Shown piece by piece: positions 11,581-24,853 of a stretch of DNA of 64,000 nucleotides (position 1 is its first letter; each line of letters starts with the position of its first letter). The DNA is from Stenocarpella maydis. Its lineage: Eukaryota; Ascomycota; Sordariomycetes; Diaporthales; Diaporthaceae. The notes below the pieces were generated by a model that saw nothing but the letters and a program-made list of their open reading frames with translations, was not told the DNA's origin and did not search any database. The DNA is taken from assembly GCA_002270565.1 (NCBI GenBank), contig NQMI01000110.1, forward strand, positions 62,001 through 126,000. Reading direction: 5' to 3'. The position numbers and the translations under genes are program-made.

Positions 11581-13363
11581 GCCGGAGGCGTGTTTAGTGA
11601 AATAGAGATTGAACAGAAAACGGAGGTAGGTTATAATTCAGGTTTGGCCCGGATAGGGGCATTCCCCTCTACTTTCTAGTGAATAGAGAAGAGGCGGACC
11701 AGATCCAACGGGAACCCCTGCGGAAGTTTGCACTGTATAGCGCGGGGCTACTTCAAAGAAGTCCGCATACAGTCGCCGTCGCTTCCTATATTGTCTTGCT
11801 GTTGGTCGGTCAGTATAAACGTGGACTTAAGAGTGGGCAACGCCAGTCATTCGATAAGTGTAATGGGGAACAGAATCCAAATGGGCGGGTGAGGTGGAGA
11901 CCGAGACCTTCATACCAAAGGGTGAAATTCAATTGCACAGCGCCAGGGCCTTTGCAGGTGGGCTCAGAGGACGATCAGATGAATTATTGTCTGGGAAGAT
12001 TGGGCGGCATGTCAACTTTTGTCTGGGGTTCGCTGACAAAATTAGCTCGGGTCCCATCACCCGCGCAGAGCCCCTTTGCCGTCCCCTGATAATAGCGGAC
12101 CGGATTATGACACAAAGTCTGGACCGGGGTAAATCGGAAACGAACGTCAGCCAACCTTGGAATCTCTCCGAGGCCTCACAGGCTCTAGCTGCGGAACGAA
12201 CTCTCAAATCCGAGTCATGCGTCGAGATGATGCCCGGTTGACAGTTTGAGAAGCTGGCGGCAGAGGCGAGAGGTCGTCGTCACAACAAATGCTTCGTCAG
12301 GGGATGGGGGGGGGGCAATGGAAATGAGCCCGAATCGCGCGATTCCCTTCGACTTCAACCCAGCTTGTTTGTAGGACAGGTGGTATATGGCTGTTCCAAT
12401 GGTTACAAACCTTGGAGGATGGAAGAAGGGTTAGACGGGCCGTGACCAAGATATGTCAGTGCGATAAATAAGTGATATAGTAAAGCCCCTATAGGCGGGC
12501 AATGCAGCAAGCCAAGCAAATGTCGATCGCGTCTGCCGAGCCAGATCAGCATCACGGAACCAGGCTGATCACGAGATGCTCCCTCCTTGACAATATTCAC
12601 AGGCCTGCCGGGGAGGGAAACCAATAGCGTAGGTGGCCTGGTCCCCTACCAAGCCTTGAGTGATCACACTTGGTTGTCCACAGGGGAGGACATGGTGAAA
12701 CTGGCAAGGAAGAGGAAACCACTTACTCTGGATTGGGATAAAGGTCCAGATCATCAACAATGCGGGCTGGGTACTGAGGATGCGAGGCGTGGCCTGACGT
12801 TGAATTCACGCAAGTGGAGGAATCGAGACACAGGCACAGGCACAGGCACGAGCGCAGCAGACGGGACGGATGTAGCCGAGTCGAGGTAGAAGTCGTGGGC
12901 AGGCTGGCTTTGGTGGCCTTTGACGAGCCAACAGTTGAGACGAAGGGAATCGGAGCGATGGCACTCGTCCGGGCACTCGGCCAAACACTGTCGAAGGCTT
13001 GAGTTGCAGATGCCGGCGGTCGGTGGTCGACTGCGACGAGATGCTCGGGCCACGGAGAGGGCAGGACGGGAGGGGATGCCGGTATTTTGGGGGAGAAGAA
13101 GAGAAGAAAACGTGGGAGAATAGGTCCAGTGTCCAGGGCACCAGTAGTCGACCAGGGCCACGGATCATGGAGCAAGGCCAGCCGCCAGAAGGTAGACGAG
13201 CAGCAGAGGTTGATGGAGAAAGTCCCCGAGGATTAAGATTGACAGAGTGGATACCGTCGTAGCGTAGTGTATGTGAAGCTGCAGTACACTACTGTTGCAG
13301 ATTGGGAATGGCTGGGGTACGGTGGGTCAGTACAGGTCCAGGCACGCCCACAGGAACAAGGGT
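11581..13363. other. Intergenic region (start of a 10-kb gene-poor tract)
   Basis: Holds the promoter side of the PH-domain gene. The longest frames (for example minus 13175-12723, 150 residues) are Pro/Ser/Leu-rich with cysteine-leucine simple repeats, from a CAGGCA microsatellite near 12835-12850. They overlap two other frames of similar length, as expected for composition-driven frames. No gene supported. Confidence 0.45.
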
Positions 13364-13430
13364 TCAAGGAGCAAGGAGCAAGGAGCAAGGAGCAAGGGGC
13401 AAGGGGCAAGGGGCAAGGAGCAAGGAGCAA
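13364..13430 (+). repeat. Minisatellite, 7-bp unit GGRGCAA
   Basis: About nine tandem copies of a 7-bp unit. GGAGCAA units flank a central block of three GGGGCAA units, which suggests local duplication of a variant. Copy number is likely variable between strains. Confidence 0.9.
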
Positions 13431-15130
13431 GTAGTAGTCTGGCAGTCGGCAGTGTACATACTAAGTAGTATACAGAGCAGGTAAGTTGTAAGTACGGACT
13501 AAGTCAAGCCATGTCAGTCAGTCAGTCATAAGCTATAGTGTGTGAGGCAGGGTGCACAAGCCTGGGACACGCCACACGCCATGCCGTCGCCCTTGCTCTG
13601 TTATAATTTCAACCCTGGCTTGCTTGCCTGCTTGCTCAGAAGCCAAGATCAAGGCCGACAACAGCCTTGACAAGGGCAAGGAGCCCGATACGGGGGGAGA
13701 ACAGACATGCAATTAATTGGGCAGCAGGGCATAGGCAAGGCCGGGGGAGGGTGAGGACGGCCTGGAATTGTATTGGATGAAGGCGACATTGGCCGTGACG
13801 AAGCGCTGCTCGGCTTTTCCCCTGTGTCGCGTCGCCCGTGTCATGCAGTGCTCTGCTATGCACCCCAATGCCAATGCAGCGACTGAGTATGCACGGGGCA
13901 CAACAAGTGCAGTGCAGTGCAGCAACGGCGCACGGCATATGCAAGCAGGTGGGCAAGAGCTCGATGTGGGCGCAGGCGAGTGGACGGTGATGGGATGGAC
14001 CGACGGCCCAGCCTCGGCCAGCGGGTGCGGAGCTGCAAGCTGCTGCATGGTAGCCCGGGCCTGATGAGCTGCGTGCGGAAGGATTCTCAGACACGACGTG
14101 GAATGACATGCGGCCGGCCAGCTCGGACTGACATGTGCGCGCCTATTCTCTCTGTTGCGACGAAACCAGAGAAAGGGGCTAGATTAGGGGCAGCTGTCAC
14201 ATCGGCGAAAGATTTGTGATAATGACGGAAGGGGGAAAGACAAGCCACAGAGGAAGACTTTGGTAGGTTGATTAGTCTAGACTAATCAGGAGTAGTCTCG
14301 TCGAAGGGGTACCAAGGGACTTTGCACTGGGCCAGTGTTAATCTGGGCAGGCTGTACCGGACACTGCGAAACGAGGTGTGCGAGGTACAAGGGAGGGCAC
14401 AAGTGCAATCCAATCTCTATACGTACACCAGCAACGTTGAAAACCGCCTGAAAGATCCAGACCAGGCAAAACGGGCCGCTCCCGCCTCGGCTGCTTCGGC
14501 CCAGTTGGCGGACGGACAGACAGACAGACAGATAGACAATAGACAGACGCACTAGGTGCATATGCTACGTGTGCACATGAGCAGATACGATAATATAATA
14601 TATACTACACACTACTATGTGGTGTAGTAGTGCAGTGTGTAGAGGATTGCCCAGGCATGGCCGGGTGTGCCCACGGCCCACATGTGCAAGCTGCAATGCC
14701 CTGCAGCCAGCGGGTCAAGCAGTGAGTGGGTGGGGGCACGGAAAGGAACGTTCTTTCCAGGTTCCTCGTGCATTGCATTAGCCTCGTGTGGCCAGGCGAG
14801 CCAGGTACGAAAGTACTCCGTACTTCAGCATTGGAACCAGCTACTGCGTAACAAGGCCGGAACGGGGGCGCACGGGGCGCACGGGGCGCACGGGAGCCTT
14901 CTGAGCAGTGGGCTCCCACGCTCCCACGCTCAGCCAGGACAGAAGAGGTTCAAAAACTCGCAACTTTACCGATCTGCACGAGCTGCATCAAATATCACAT
15001 TACCACAATAGAAGTGCGCCTCAATGAAGGCCTATGAGATAATAGTAGAGCCCAAGTTATACTCTGATAATCACCAAGTTATTCAGAAATTATTAAAAAA
15101 AAAAATCAGTGTACATAGTTATGGCTATTG
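13431..15130. other. Gene-poor tract with simple repeats
   Basis: Contains a GACA/GATA-type tetranucleotide tract at about 14511-14541, a 20-bp perfect palindrome (listed separately), an imperfect hairpin at 14603-14642 (CTACACACTACT... with GTAGTAGTGCAGTGTGTAG) and a GGCGCACGG triplet repeat near 14868-14893. No coding frame shows family features. Confidence 0.5.
14269..14288. repeat. Perfect 20-bp palindrome
   Basis: TGATTAGTCTAGACTAATCA reads the same on both strands, with TCTAGA at its centre. It could be a dimeric protein-binding site or a mobile-element footprint; nothing nearby decides between these. Confidence 0.7.
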
Positions 15131-18100
15131 AGTTTTGATTAGCTGTGCTCATGGGTGATAAGGTTTGGTTGCCATGCAGCCCATGCTGCCCACGGCTACC
15201 CCCCAAAATGGCCTGGGCCGGATATGGGGCAGACCAGGGTCGACTCCAACTCCCCCTCTTTGGGAAGGGCACCTCCACTCCTCGACGCGAAGAGAAGGGG
15301 CCCACACCACGATGGACCGACCAGTACGGAAGAGGGACCCTTCATTTCCCCTTGTTGAGCTTGACGCCTCCCTCAAGGTGCTGCACTGCCCTCGACTGCC
15401 CATCACATTGCAATTTCCCACGTCTTCTTCTGGAACAAGATCCAACAACCAACCGTATTCGACCACAGCCCGGCCACCGCTCCTCCTTGTGTCCCTCGAC
15501 CAGAGACCTGCCGTCTTCGTGTCCAACCTGAGAGACCATGTCTTCTTCCCTTCGCTAATTAATTGGATGGCGGCGCACACTCACTCTGCCCCTCTGGTCT
15601 TACACACAAGAGTACTATCTGGTCTCGGCCCGGCTCCGTGTCGCCCCTCAGACTCGAGTATCGAGTGCGGCCCCTCAAGAGCTCAGGCTGGCCTCGGTTG
15701 GCGCCCCACCCACTCTTCAACAGGGCAGGCTGGGCTGCTCGTGCTCGTGCTGCAGCATGCAGCCATGGCGTTGGTCGACACGGAATGTAACGCTGCGCCA
15801 GGGTCGGCCGTGCTGTCTTCCCGCAACAGTCGACGTGCATGTGCCCACTGGTCGCAGCTCTGGTCCTGTCTGTCTTGTCTGCATGTCAGTCAGTCTGGCC
15901 CATCCCATCTCGGAGCCTCTGGGCCCTCGATGTCGCCTCTTGTCTCACCTTTCTTATGCTTCCCCAGCAAGCCTACCGTCGCTATCGTCAGCCCCGGGCC
16001 TGCGGCCCACGGTGTTAAATAGATCATCATCATCATCATTGTCTATCTGCAGGGATTGTTGCATCAGACGCGCCCAATTTCCCAGGTCCCCGCCGATTAT
16101 CATCATCGGCGGCTGCCGTCGTCAATCATCACCTCATTCCCCCCTCGGAGGGAGACTCGTGTGCCCAGGCTGCTTTTCTTCACCAGGTGTCAACATGGAA
16201 CCCGCCAAGTCGAATCTCAGCCTCAGCTTCGAGACTGCGCTCCCACAACATCACGGCGTGACAAGGAGCCACCTCACCCAGTCACACATTGCGTCGTCAC
16301 ACGCACCCACCCACAGGGCAGGTCACAACTTGGCCATATCGAGCTGCCAGCTCCGCTGCGCCCATCTGCCTGTGCAGAGACAGATAGGGTCTCTGACGCG
16401 TATGCTGACGACGCGTCGCCATTGAACTAATGATTTGCACTCCGCCCAGTGCTGTCAACAAAAGAGGCCCCCCCCCCAACCACGGTAGATTCCAGTATTT
16501 GTCCCGGCCTTCAGAACATGACCACAGCTGTCACGTGTACTCGGATCGTCTCAGGCACAAGGGCCACCCAAGCGGGTGCATGCCGCTTTCTTGCCCGCTA
16601 CCGACATACTTTCCGGACAGGTGCAGCCCGCCGTCTGTAGGCAGCACTCCGAAAATCCCGGACTACTGACACCTACTTGCTGCAACTTTGCTCTGGTCGA
16701 TTGCTCGAGCGCGCCTCGAACATAGGGTCCCTTCTCATAAGCAACCCAGACTCCTGAGAGGAGGGGCGCCAACCTGGCCAGGCTGCCAGGTGGGTACGGA
16801 TGATACTCACTGACCACCCGGTCTTGGCTTCGGAGGAGTGTGTATTGGGTCATCTCGTTCCCTAATAAACAACCCTATCTCAGCTCAGTTTGAGTGGCTT
16901 TAAGATCCTTATCCTTGAGCGGCTTGGAAAAGTTAGGTCAGGTATTCTACGTCGATATAGTGTCCTCGGCTCTAGGTCGCTATAGCACCGGTGGACAACG
17001 CAAACAAGTACCCCAGGACCGCAACAATGGCTGCAACCGACCTTATAGTCCAAGGTTGTTGTCAGTTTCGTCCCGACAGTTGGCTGCATACACGAATACC
17101 TGACATTGGCGGCCCTTCTTCCGGGACAAGGACTCTCAGTGCAAGGTTCACCGACTTCGCGGGTTCTGAGTGATCAGCGTTATGATGATAAGACAAAGTG
17201 GATGAGGAAGAAGGGTTACATCTGGGTCCCATGTGTTTCCTGACACTGGGAAACCTGGAAGGGTATATTTCACTCGGAGCAGTTAGGGAACCTCACTGCC
17301 AAGGGCTGCCTCAAGCGAAGGACTGACTTTTTACTCCGGTTTAATCAACATTGATTATCGGGACCACGGCAGTCGTAGGCCGCTGTGGAGGGGTGCCATT
17401 AGAGATTGTGCGGCTTCACCAAGCTGCCCAAGTTTTGCCTACTGGATGCTGACCATCAGTGCCCTCGCGGCGCACCGTCAACGCATACACGATGCAGGCC
17501 TTTTTAACAGATCCAAACTGCGGCAAGGCCGAGGGATTGCAAAGGGACACATCCATTTGTTGTGCTACAAGCTGCAGTTAGCCCTATAGGCAGGCTGAGC
17601 ACCTGCATGTCACCGAATCGCGCCGCCGATCAACAACTACTGGAACGACATCCATGACTATGGGCCGTTAAGTTGTCAGTCCCGCTCGAGCCTCAGTTAA
17701 TGAACCATTGCCTCGAGCTACTAGGCCGGATTGGTTACTGTGGTAATTTTCGGTGCCGCTCGAAACGAGCCAAGCGTCTGGTGCCCGACATCCCAAAGTT
17801 CAAGCCATGTGCTCCTCCTGGACCTGCGTAAACAAGCGGGGACGTGCCCTGAGCCAGGCCCGCTCCGTCGACCAAGCGCAAGCCACAGGTCCTTCTCTCC
17901 CCGGATATCGCCTCGAACTTCTACCATAATACACTACACGTGTAGGATGCCGCCTCGAGTATTATGCCTCTATTTTAGCTCGTAGTGGCGTCCATTCGGA
18001 ATGAAAGCCCGACCCTGGCGTTGACGGCTGTCCAGTAGTGAATCCTGCAGCTGAGCAACCACACAGACAGCCCACGCCACCCAACAGCCTGGGTTGGGCG

Positions 18101-21100
18101 GGGCGGACTAAGCCATGGCGCGAGCGGCAGTTGGCTGCAGGATGCAGATTCCTCCAAGCGAGGAACGTTTCGGGAACAACTTTCACTACAGTTCAAGCAG
18201 CGCCGTCAAGCATGTCGTCAGTCTCGCTATGACCTCGGTTAGGTATGATGTGCGAAAGCGGGGTGTCATGGTTGAGAATAGCATTCGCCTTTGCAAGCCA
18301 GCTCACAGGACGGCACCCTCCCAGGCAGTTTACTTTGCCTTTGACCCACAGCAGAAACCACGGCAGACCAACCGTTTAGGTTCGGGTTGTGACGCTGCAC
18401 TTCCGAGCTGCAATTACTATCACGTCAACATTCATCTCGTCGATCAGATCGATAAACAAGTTTCGTTTCAAGTATAGGTGCCTGACAGATGAAGGGAGGC
18501 AATCTCGTGCCACCAGCCAAGAAGTGAACAAATGGCCACCGGCCCGTCCTCCCGCACCGAACTATCCCACGACAAGCCATGTGAGAGGATTTTGGAGGAT
18601 CTTCTCCAAAGGCTCGCGCACCGGCAAAAGCGACCTGCTCCCCCAGCTCATCCACAGTGCTGGAAATCTCCCTACATGGGTACGCGCATGTGTGACGAGG
18701 AACAGCGTGGCGCCGAAACCCCATATCTGAGCGATCCAAGAAAAGTTCCATAGCAGTCTGAACTCCGCAGATCATAGCGGCAATGAGGCATCTCATAAGT
18801 GCTGGGTGCTTCTCATATTGTCACAATACGACAATGAAGCTGTCGATGTCAGAACACTTCTGGCACACAAGTGCACAGTTCCAGAGCATGTGCACATCTG
18901 CGGTTAGTGCCGCCTGAATCACTCCGCACTGGTGACTTAAACGAGAGACTTGAGTCTCTGCCGGATACGCCGACGTTACTTACACGAGAACGCCCCAGCA
19001 TGCTGGCCCTCAATTCCGCTTGTTAATCACAGCGAAACGAGACCCCAGCACGAGCCACCCAGCCCTGCCACCTTGCCTCCATCATTGTGACAGTGTGATT
19101 ATCCCGCCAGAGAGCTCCGAACAACGAGGCCGGCTTGCTCACCCACTCACTCAAGGTTGGGAACCGAGCCCGTTGGTGTTCCTCGCGCCGCGGACGTCTC
19201 CACGCTGCCTATGGGTATCGTCCGAACATTCAACGCCTTGGTCGATGAGTGTGGATACGTATCTACCGTCCCTTGTCTCCTGGTTGGAGCGTTGCAAGGC
19301 ACACACCTTATTTCGTCCCGGGGTAAATTTCCACCGATCGTGACGACGATGAAGCAAGCGAACTTCGGATGTCACGAGTGTGAGACGAAATCAAAGTTCA
19401 TGGGGGACGGCCCGGTGACCTGGAAGTAACTCGGCTGACTTGTCCGATATACCGACGGGTATTGGATGTATTGATTACAGAGCTGATTCTGGAAAAATCA
19501 CCTTGTAGCGGCGGCGAGATTGATCATCGGTGGCTTGTTAGGGGAACTCTGCATCTGCGGAAGCTCAACCCAAACATTGCGCACCATTTCTCAGTCAGGA
19601 TATACCACACATCGGTCCCTTTACCGCATGCCAGCTGCGGGATTGGTGACCGACAGTCCTTAGTGGCAACCCTCCTGAACGGAACAAGGACTCTGTCTGA
19701 CGCCTGTTGAACCTGCTTCGACTGCCGCTTCCTGAGCAGGCATACTTCCTAGGTGGATTCTGAAAAGTGGTGATGTCTTCTGGAGGAGGGGCTGTGACGA
19801 CTTCCATCGGGATGTCACATCTTGCTCATGTCCCGCCGATATCGCGTCTCCAAGTCTACAACCTGCCTTAGGCAGCGGCGGACGGAAGACAGCAACGCCG
19901 CTCGTATGAGTCGACCGATCGGAGAAGACCGTGTTTCCTGCAGTTGCGCCTATCCAAAGTCGCATCACATGCAACCTTGTGCTGAGAGCCTCGCAAGGTC
20001 GCATAGCGCGCGCAGTCTATTGCTGTTATACTCCGAGCGTGCAGCGCTCATCCACCTCAGCGGTGGGACTACAAGAAACTCAATTCTAGCACCGCGCACG
20101 GATGGCACGTGAGAGGCTGCCGATGCAACGCACGCGTTGTCCAGAGGACTCGGCGCTGTAAACGCGACGGATCGCCCGCTGCGGGTTCACGGGCGCTCAT
20201 GGGAGGCTCTCCAACCTACAACGTAGGATACTATCCCAATGAACGGGTACTACGTCGCCTCGTCCCCTGGCTTTGTCTGGTCAGGTTTAAGCGCAACGCT
20301 CCAGTTTCAGCTGGCCGCTGTTGTTTCAAGCTGCTCTGCAACCATGAGGGTTGTTGTTTGGTGGACGTTCTACCCCCGTGGGCAGAATGATGCTACTGCC
20401 CGGGGAGGGCTCGTGCCCTGGTTGACGCCTCGGCAGTTGGGATCTTTCGGACAGTCAAGGTCCCATTTCCTGTACGAGAATTTGCGGCCACATGACACCG
20501 TGTGCGCCACTTGCAGCTGTATCCGGATGCAAGCAAACGCGGGCGTGCGCGGAGGTGAAAGTCGTAGTCATAGAACCTCGGCATCACTGCCTGCATGTTG
20601 CCATGTTTGTACGTGTATCTCCGGACCATCTCCGGCCCGACGTCGCATTCGGGGCGTTCAGCGCCAGGGTGGAGGCTCATGGCAAGGATCGGGAATGGCA
20701 CATTCAGGCCATTAGACGAAATGAGTATTCGCTTGGGGGACGAGGGAGGAATAGTTGGACACGCTCGCTGTCCATCGAGCAGGGAATGAGAACAACAGGT
20801 GAGCAAAGACTGGTGACTTGATACGCTTATTGTGGTTTGGCTCTAGGTTAGCGTCTCTTCACTGCCGCGATAGCAGATGTCTTTGGACAGCCTGGATTCT
20901 ATCCAGAGAGCGGGATAGAGCTTGGTTGGTCTATCCCCGAGTCGCAGGTGAGCTACCATGCCGCCTCAATTTGCAGTTCTCGGTGCGAAATGAGCATTCA
21001 GTGCCCAAGCTTCATCGCATATATTGGCAGGATGGATAGGTGGATGGGAAACCCCTCTGGCTGTGGCTGTTTCCTGAATGGACACCAACTGGGGATTGAG

Positions 21101-21709
21101 AAGGGGCTACAGAAATTCGGCAGTCTTTCTGTTGGCCTCGCAGCTTTTCTCAGAGGGAAGGCGGCCCGTTGGCGCTGTGCATGGGGCCGCCAGCCCAACG
21201 TGGTGTACTGCAACGTCTGGCATGCTGTCCCTGTCATTCCGACCAGCCCGCATGCCTTGGGTATCATATTATATCTCCATACCCTGCCAGTTCAATGCCC
21301 GACTGCGTCGTCGGCCTGTCGGTGCGCCGCAGTCTCTTCAGTGGTGTTGGCCGTTGCCAGGAGCACAAGCGAGATCATTTGATGGCGCGGTGGGAATTGT
21401 ACTCATCCCCCTCATCCTCGATCGCAAACCCGCTCTTATAGTGACACTATTCCCTTTGATGAAGGGGCGCCACTGTCGACGTAATGTGATGTTTGAGAAG
21501 ACGCCGCATGAGCGGCCGCGGTGGCCAGGGACCTCTTATCACCCGGCATAATAGGCCAGGCTATTCCTTTCTGGGAAAACAGGACCGGCTTCTATTTACA
21601 ATCCCAGTGAACCGCCACTGCGTGATGGGTCAAGTTGGGCACTGGCATTTCTCACAATCATCATTGGATGGTGTGGGCGGAGAACAAAACATTACATCGC
21701 GGTGGGCTC
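15131..21709. other. Gene-poor tract, no supportable gene
   Basis: Frames up to 285 residues occur (15165-16022 plus), but they are Ser/Pro/His-rich, overlap equally long frames in other phases, carry no domain and lack splice-bounded continuation. The 15.2-16.4 kb part is pyrimidine-rich on the plus strand, with an ATC microsatellite at 16022-16040. The 16.8-21.7 kb part has balanced composition with short frames on both strands only. Decayed genes or non-coding transcripts are possible, but I see no positive evidence for either. Confidence 0.45.
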
Positions 21710-23611
21710 CTAACCCCCGGTATTATGAACAGCCCTGTTCTTTTGTGTTGTCCAAGACCCCGTACTGCTGGACGACCCCGGACCGTCAGCTGCCTGGCGA
21801 GGGTGGAACACGGTGACCGGGTACTTGTCCAGGGACTCATACCACTGTATAACGGAGCCAACCTGCGAGACTTTTCTATCAGTTAGGTTTCGATAAGCCC
21901 ATCGCAGCATTGCGACTCGGTCAATGAGCCTTCCTCGAGCCCCGTCTCGCGAGGGTCGCCTGCAAGGTGCCGCGGGGCCCACCAGCCAAGCAGGTTGGCC
22001 CACAGTGCAGGGCCGGCAGGGACCCCTCCGCCTATTCCCTGTCCCTTGGGCTGAGTGGACAAGTTGCAGGGCCAAACCGCACACCTCTTAGCACACGCGG
22101 TTATATCTTCCGACGTCTAATGACAGTGGGGCGAGGTAAGGTTGGACTGAGCTGGAGCCGAAAGCAAGCAGCCTGTTTGTGCGATACTTTGATGTGGCAT
22201 TACGTACCAGGAAGGCCCATGAGCCGATGAAGGTAGACCACAGCGAGCCCGCCTCGCAGGCCTGCGAGGAGCCGCTGGCGAAGCCCAGCGCGCCGCAGAG
22301 GGTGAAGCCCAGCGCGCCGAGTAGGTTCCAGAGTCCGATATGCCAGCCTAGTGTCCCTGGGGAGGGCGTGTGCCAGTTGGGCTGTGTCTCGAACATGAAG
22401 AGCCATGAGGAGATTATGAAGCCCGTGCCGCCGACGACCTGGGAGGGACGGGTGTGTTTGTCAGTGGATCGGATCAATCTGCTGGGTCGTCTTCTATGAC
22501 ACCTCCGTGGAGATATGGTAAATGTTCTTGTCGCAGGGCTAAGACTCACCTGTGGCAGCCAAAAAATACCATCGTTCGCAGGTGTGGTTAGCAGGTTTTG
22601 AACCTGTGGTAAGCCTGTGAATCCTGATACCCAAAAGACGGTGGCTCCTATCATCTGTGAAAGGCATGCCAGGAAGCCAATGTCGCGGAGGTAGTGCGTC
22701 CTCAGCTCCTCCCAGGTCGGCCACCACGTCCATCTTCTCGCCGGCGCGGCGTTGTGCGTCCCGTGATGACCAGCGTCGGCATCCCCGTCAGCACCTCGTC
22801 CAGTCAAGAAGCTCTTCTTGCAGCGGTGGTGGTGCCTACAGCGCCTCTCCTCCCTACGCAGCAGCAGTACGGGCGGCCTCTCGTCAGCATCGGCGCACCC
22901 ATCCTCAAGACCGGCCAGCGCCTCCTCGACCGCCCACCCGAAGCAGTCGGACCGGTTCTCGTTGACGGCCTCGAGCATCAGCAGCACGCTGCCGACCTCA
23001 AAGATGGTAGCACCCACGACGGCGGACACCCCGCCGCCCCACGCGCTCTCGCCGGCCCACGACCCCGCCGGGTCCAGATAGGGCAGCAGCACGAGGAATC
23101 CGTTGAGGACCCACACGGCCGAGCCGAGGGTGAATATCACAGCCACGTCGTACGACACGTCCCAGACGGGGTAGCACAGGAGCATTCGCGAGATACCGCG
23201 GAGGGTGGCGCTGGTCGTGGCGGTGGTGCCGAGTGGAGCATGTGACGGTGAGATGGCTGCCGATGCGCGTGCCGAAGGGGTCAGGGCGACGGCGTGGCGG
23301 CCCTTGCGGTTGTCGCGGGAGCGCCAGAGGTGGTAGACGATGGCGCGGGCGCCGGGGGGAGGGGTGGGTGCTTGTGCCGGAGTCTCTGGCGAGGATGAGG
23401 GCTCTCTCTGCGGCGCGACCTCGCCTCGTACCTCGCGGCCATCATCGGCTGCGGGGGGACCAGGCGCGGGCTGCTGGCCGCTGCTCTTGTGCCGCTGGGG
23501 CTCGTGCAGCGGGATCAGACGCGTGGTGGGGTTCAGGAAGGGCACCGGGCCCGTGATCTTGTCTGCCGCGTAGTGCCGCCCGCGAAAGTGGGCGGTGTTG
23601 TGGTCCGTCAT
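21710..23611 (-). CDS. Fungal multipass integral membrane protein of unknown function
   Basis: Three exons inferred: 23611-22550, 22438-22208 and 21862-21710, with introns of 111 nt (GTGAGT...CCCAG) and 345 nt (GTACGT...CTAAC...CGCAG). The product is 481 residues. The N terminus is soluble and Pro-rich; after about residue 150 there are six or seven hydrophobic segments, e.g. AVIFTLGSAVWVLNGFLVLL, GATIFEVGSVLLMLEAVN, a segment around MIGATVFWVSGF, GGTGFIISSWLFMF, LLGALGFTLCGALGFA and WSTFIGSWAFL. The last exon gives VGSVIQWYESLDKYPV, a plausible cytosolic end after the final helix. An in-frame upstream Met at 23719 is possible, but the chosen start gives a more conserved-looking N terminus (MTDHNTAHFRGRHYAADK). 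The long second intron is the least certain part. I do not recognise a named family, though the pattern suits a conserved Pezizomycotina membrane protein. Confidence 0.75.
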
Positions 23612-24853
23612 TGCGTGTCGGCTGAGAATGTTGCTCTCGGGCGTCGAGTGCAACAGACGCCCGGGCGAGAGGTTGCGGGGGCCGGTGCTTGGCGCGGAAG
23701 CCAAGACGGCCATGTGCATCGGGCGTGCGGTGGCGGGCCCGGAGTCTCTCTGTCTTTTGGTCCTGGGCAGGGTTGAAAGACAGAGGCGATGAAGCCAGGG
23801 CGTCTGTCGCGTCCCGCTGGAGGCGAGAGGAGCGGCGATTACTAATGCAAGATAGTGTGTTACTACTAGTAGTATTGTCTACTGCTAGTATGTCTACTGC
23901 TAGTATGTCTACTGCTAGTATGTCTACTACCCCAATGCCTGTCTGGCGAAACTGCAGAAGCGTTCATTCCAATACACTGCTTTGACAAGGAAAACTCGAA
24001 ACATCAAGGCTTGGACACGCCTAGCTGTGCCACAAAGCCGGCAGGAGGAATTCCTCAAAGAAAGGACACACAGATGGTAATTCAGCGGCCGCAAGGCTGG
24101 AAAGAGCATCTCCACGTCAATGTTTCTTGAAGACCCCGAGTCTGCGCGTATCGTCGGCCATGGACTCAACGCTGGTGAGACAGAGCCCCCCTCGTAGTAT
24201 CTTTGATACAACAGAGGGCTTTGCTCTCCTGAAAGAGACCATGATCACCGTCGTGCGTTGGCTCGGTGAGGGCCTCTGGCATTTTCGAGCCCCTCCTATT
24301 GGCGCGTTCCAACCACCGAGGTGTGGCGCTCGTGGTCCAGTGAGAGCTAGTAGGTGAGGGCAAGAGTACTTGTGCACACTTCTGCAGGTCAAGGGATGAG
24401 CCTAGCACTGAGAGAGCTGACGAGATGGAAGGTGAGCTGCGGCGCATCCGGGAGAAGGAGGCAGCAGTGGCCTCCAGAGGCGTGCAGGGGGCACGAATCA
24501 CTGGTGCCCCTGGCACAGCACACGGCTTGTTACTTCATTTGACACTCTAGTTCAATGCTGAGTAAGACTTCCCGGAAGCGCCAAGTGACATTGTTTTGAA
24601 AGCATTGTGGACAACTTCGAAGGTGCGGAAAGCGAGTCACAAGCTGGGTGCAAGTTTCGTCTGCTGCGTAGCTCAAATTCGTCGTCTCAATATTGACCAG
24701 TCTGAATCTCGTGACACACACACACACACACATATATATACATGGTTAGATCCTTTTAACGTCGGCCGAACAATGATCCCCCGGTTCCTGGAGTCCTTCG
24801 GTTCAACAAATCTCGGGCGCAAGCCCTGGTCGTAAGCATTGTGCTGTTACCCC
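23612..24853. other. Intergenic region with tandem repeats
   Basis: Promoter side of the membrane protein. Besides the 15-bp tandem repeat listed separately, it holds a CA/TA dinucleotide tract at about 24715-24741. No gene supported. Confidence 0.5.
23861..23930 (+). repeat. Palindrome followed by a 15-bp tandem repeat
   Basis: TACTACTAGTAGTA (23861-23874) is a perfect 14-bp palindrome. From 23876 the unit TGTCTACTGCTAGTA is repeated three times exactly, plus a partial fourth copy. It lies about 250 bp upstream of the membrane-protein start, so it may fall in that promoter. Confidence 0.9.

Noticed and set aside
12723..13175. 150-codon minus-strand frame with a Cys/Leu repeat
   Set aside because: The repeat comes from a CAGGCA microsatellite and three phases are equally open.
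15165..16022. 285-codon frame in the desert
   Set aside because: No motif, pyrimidine-rich composition, overlaps other long frames; no splice-bounded gene model could be built.
18425..18796. 123-codon minus-strand frame as a gene remnant
   Set aside because: Looks partly protein-like but no family, continuation or splice sites could be found.
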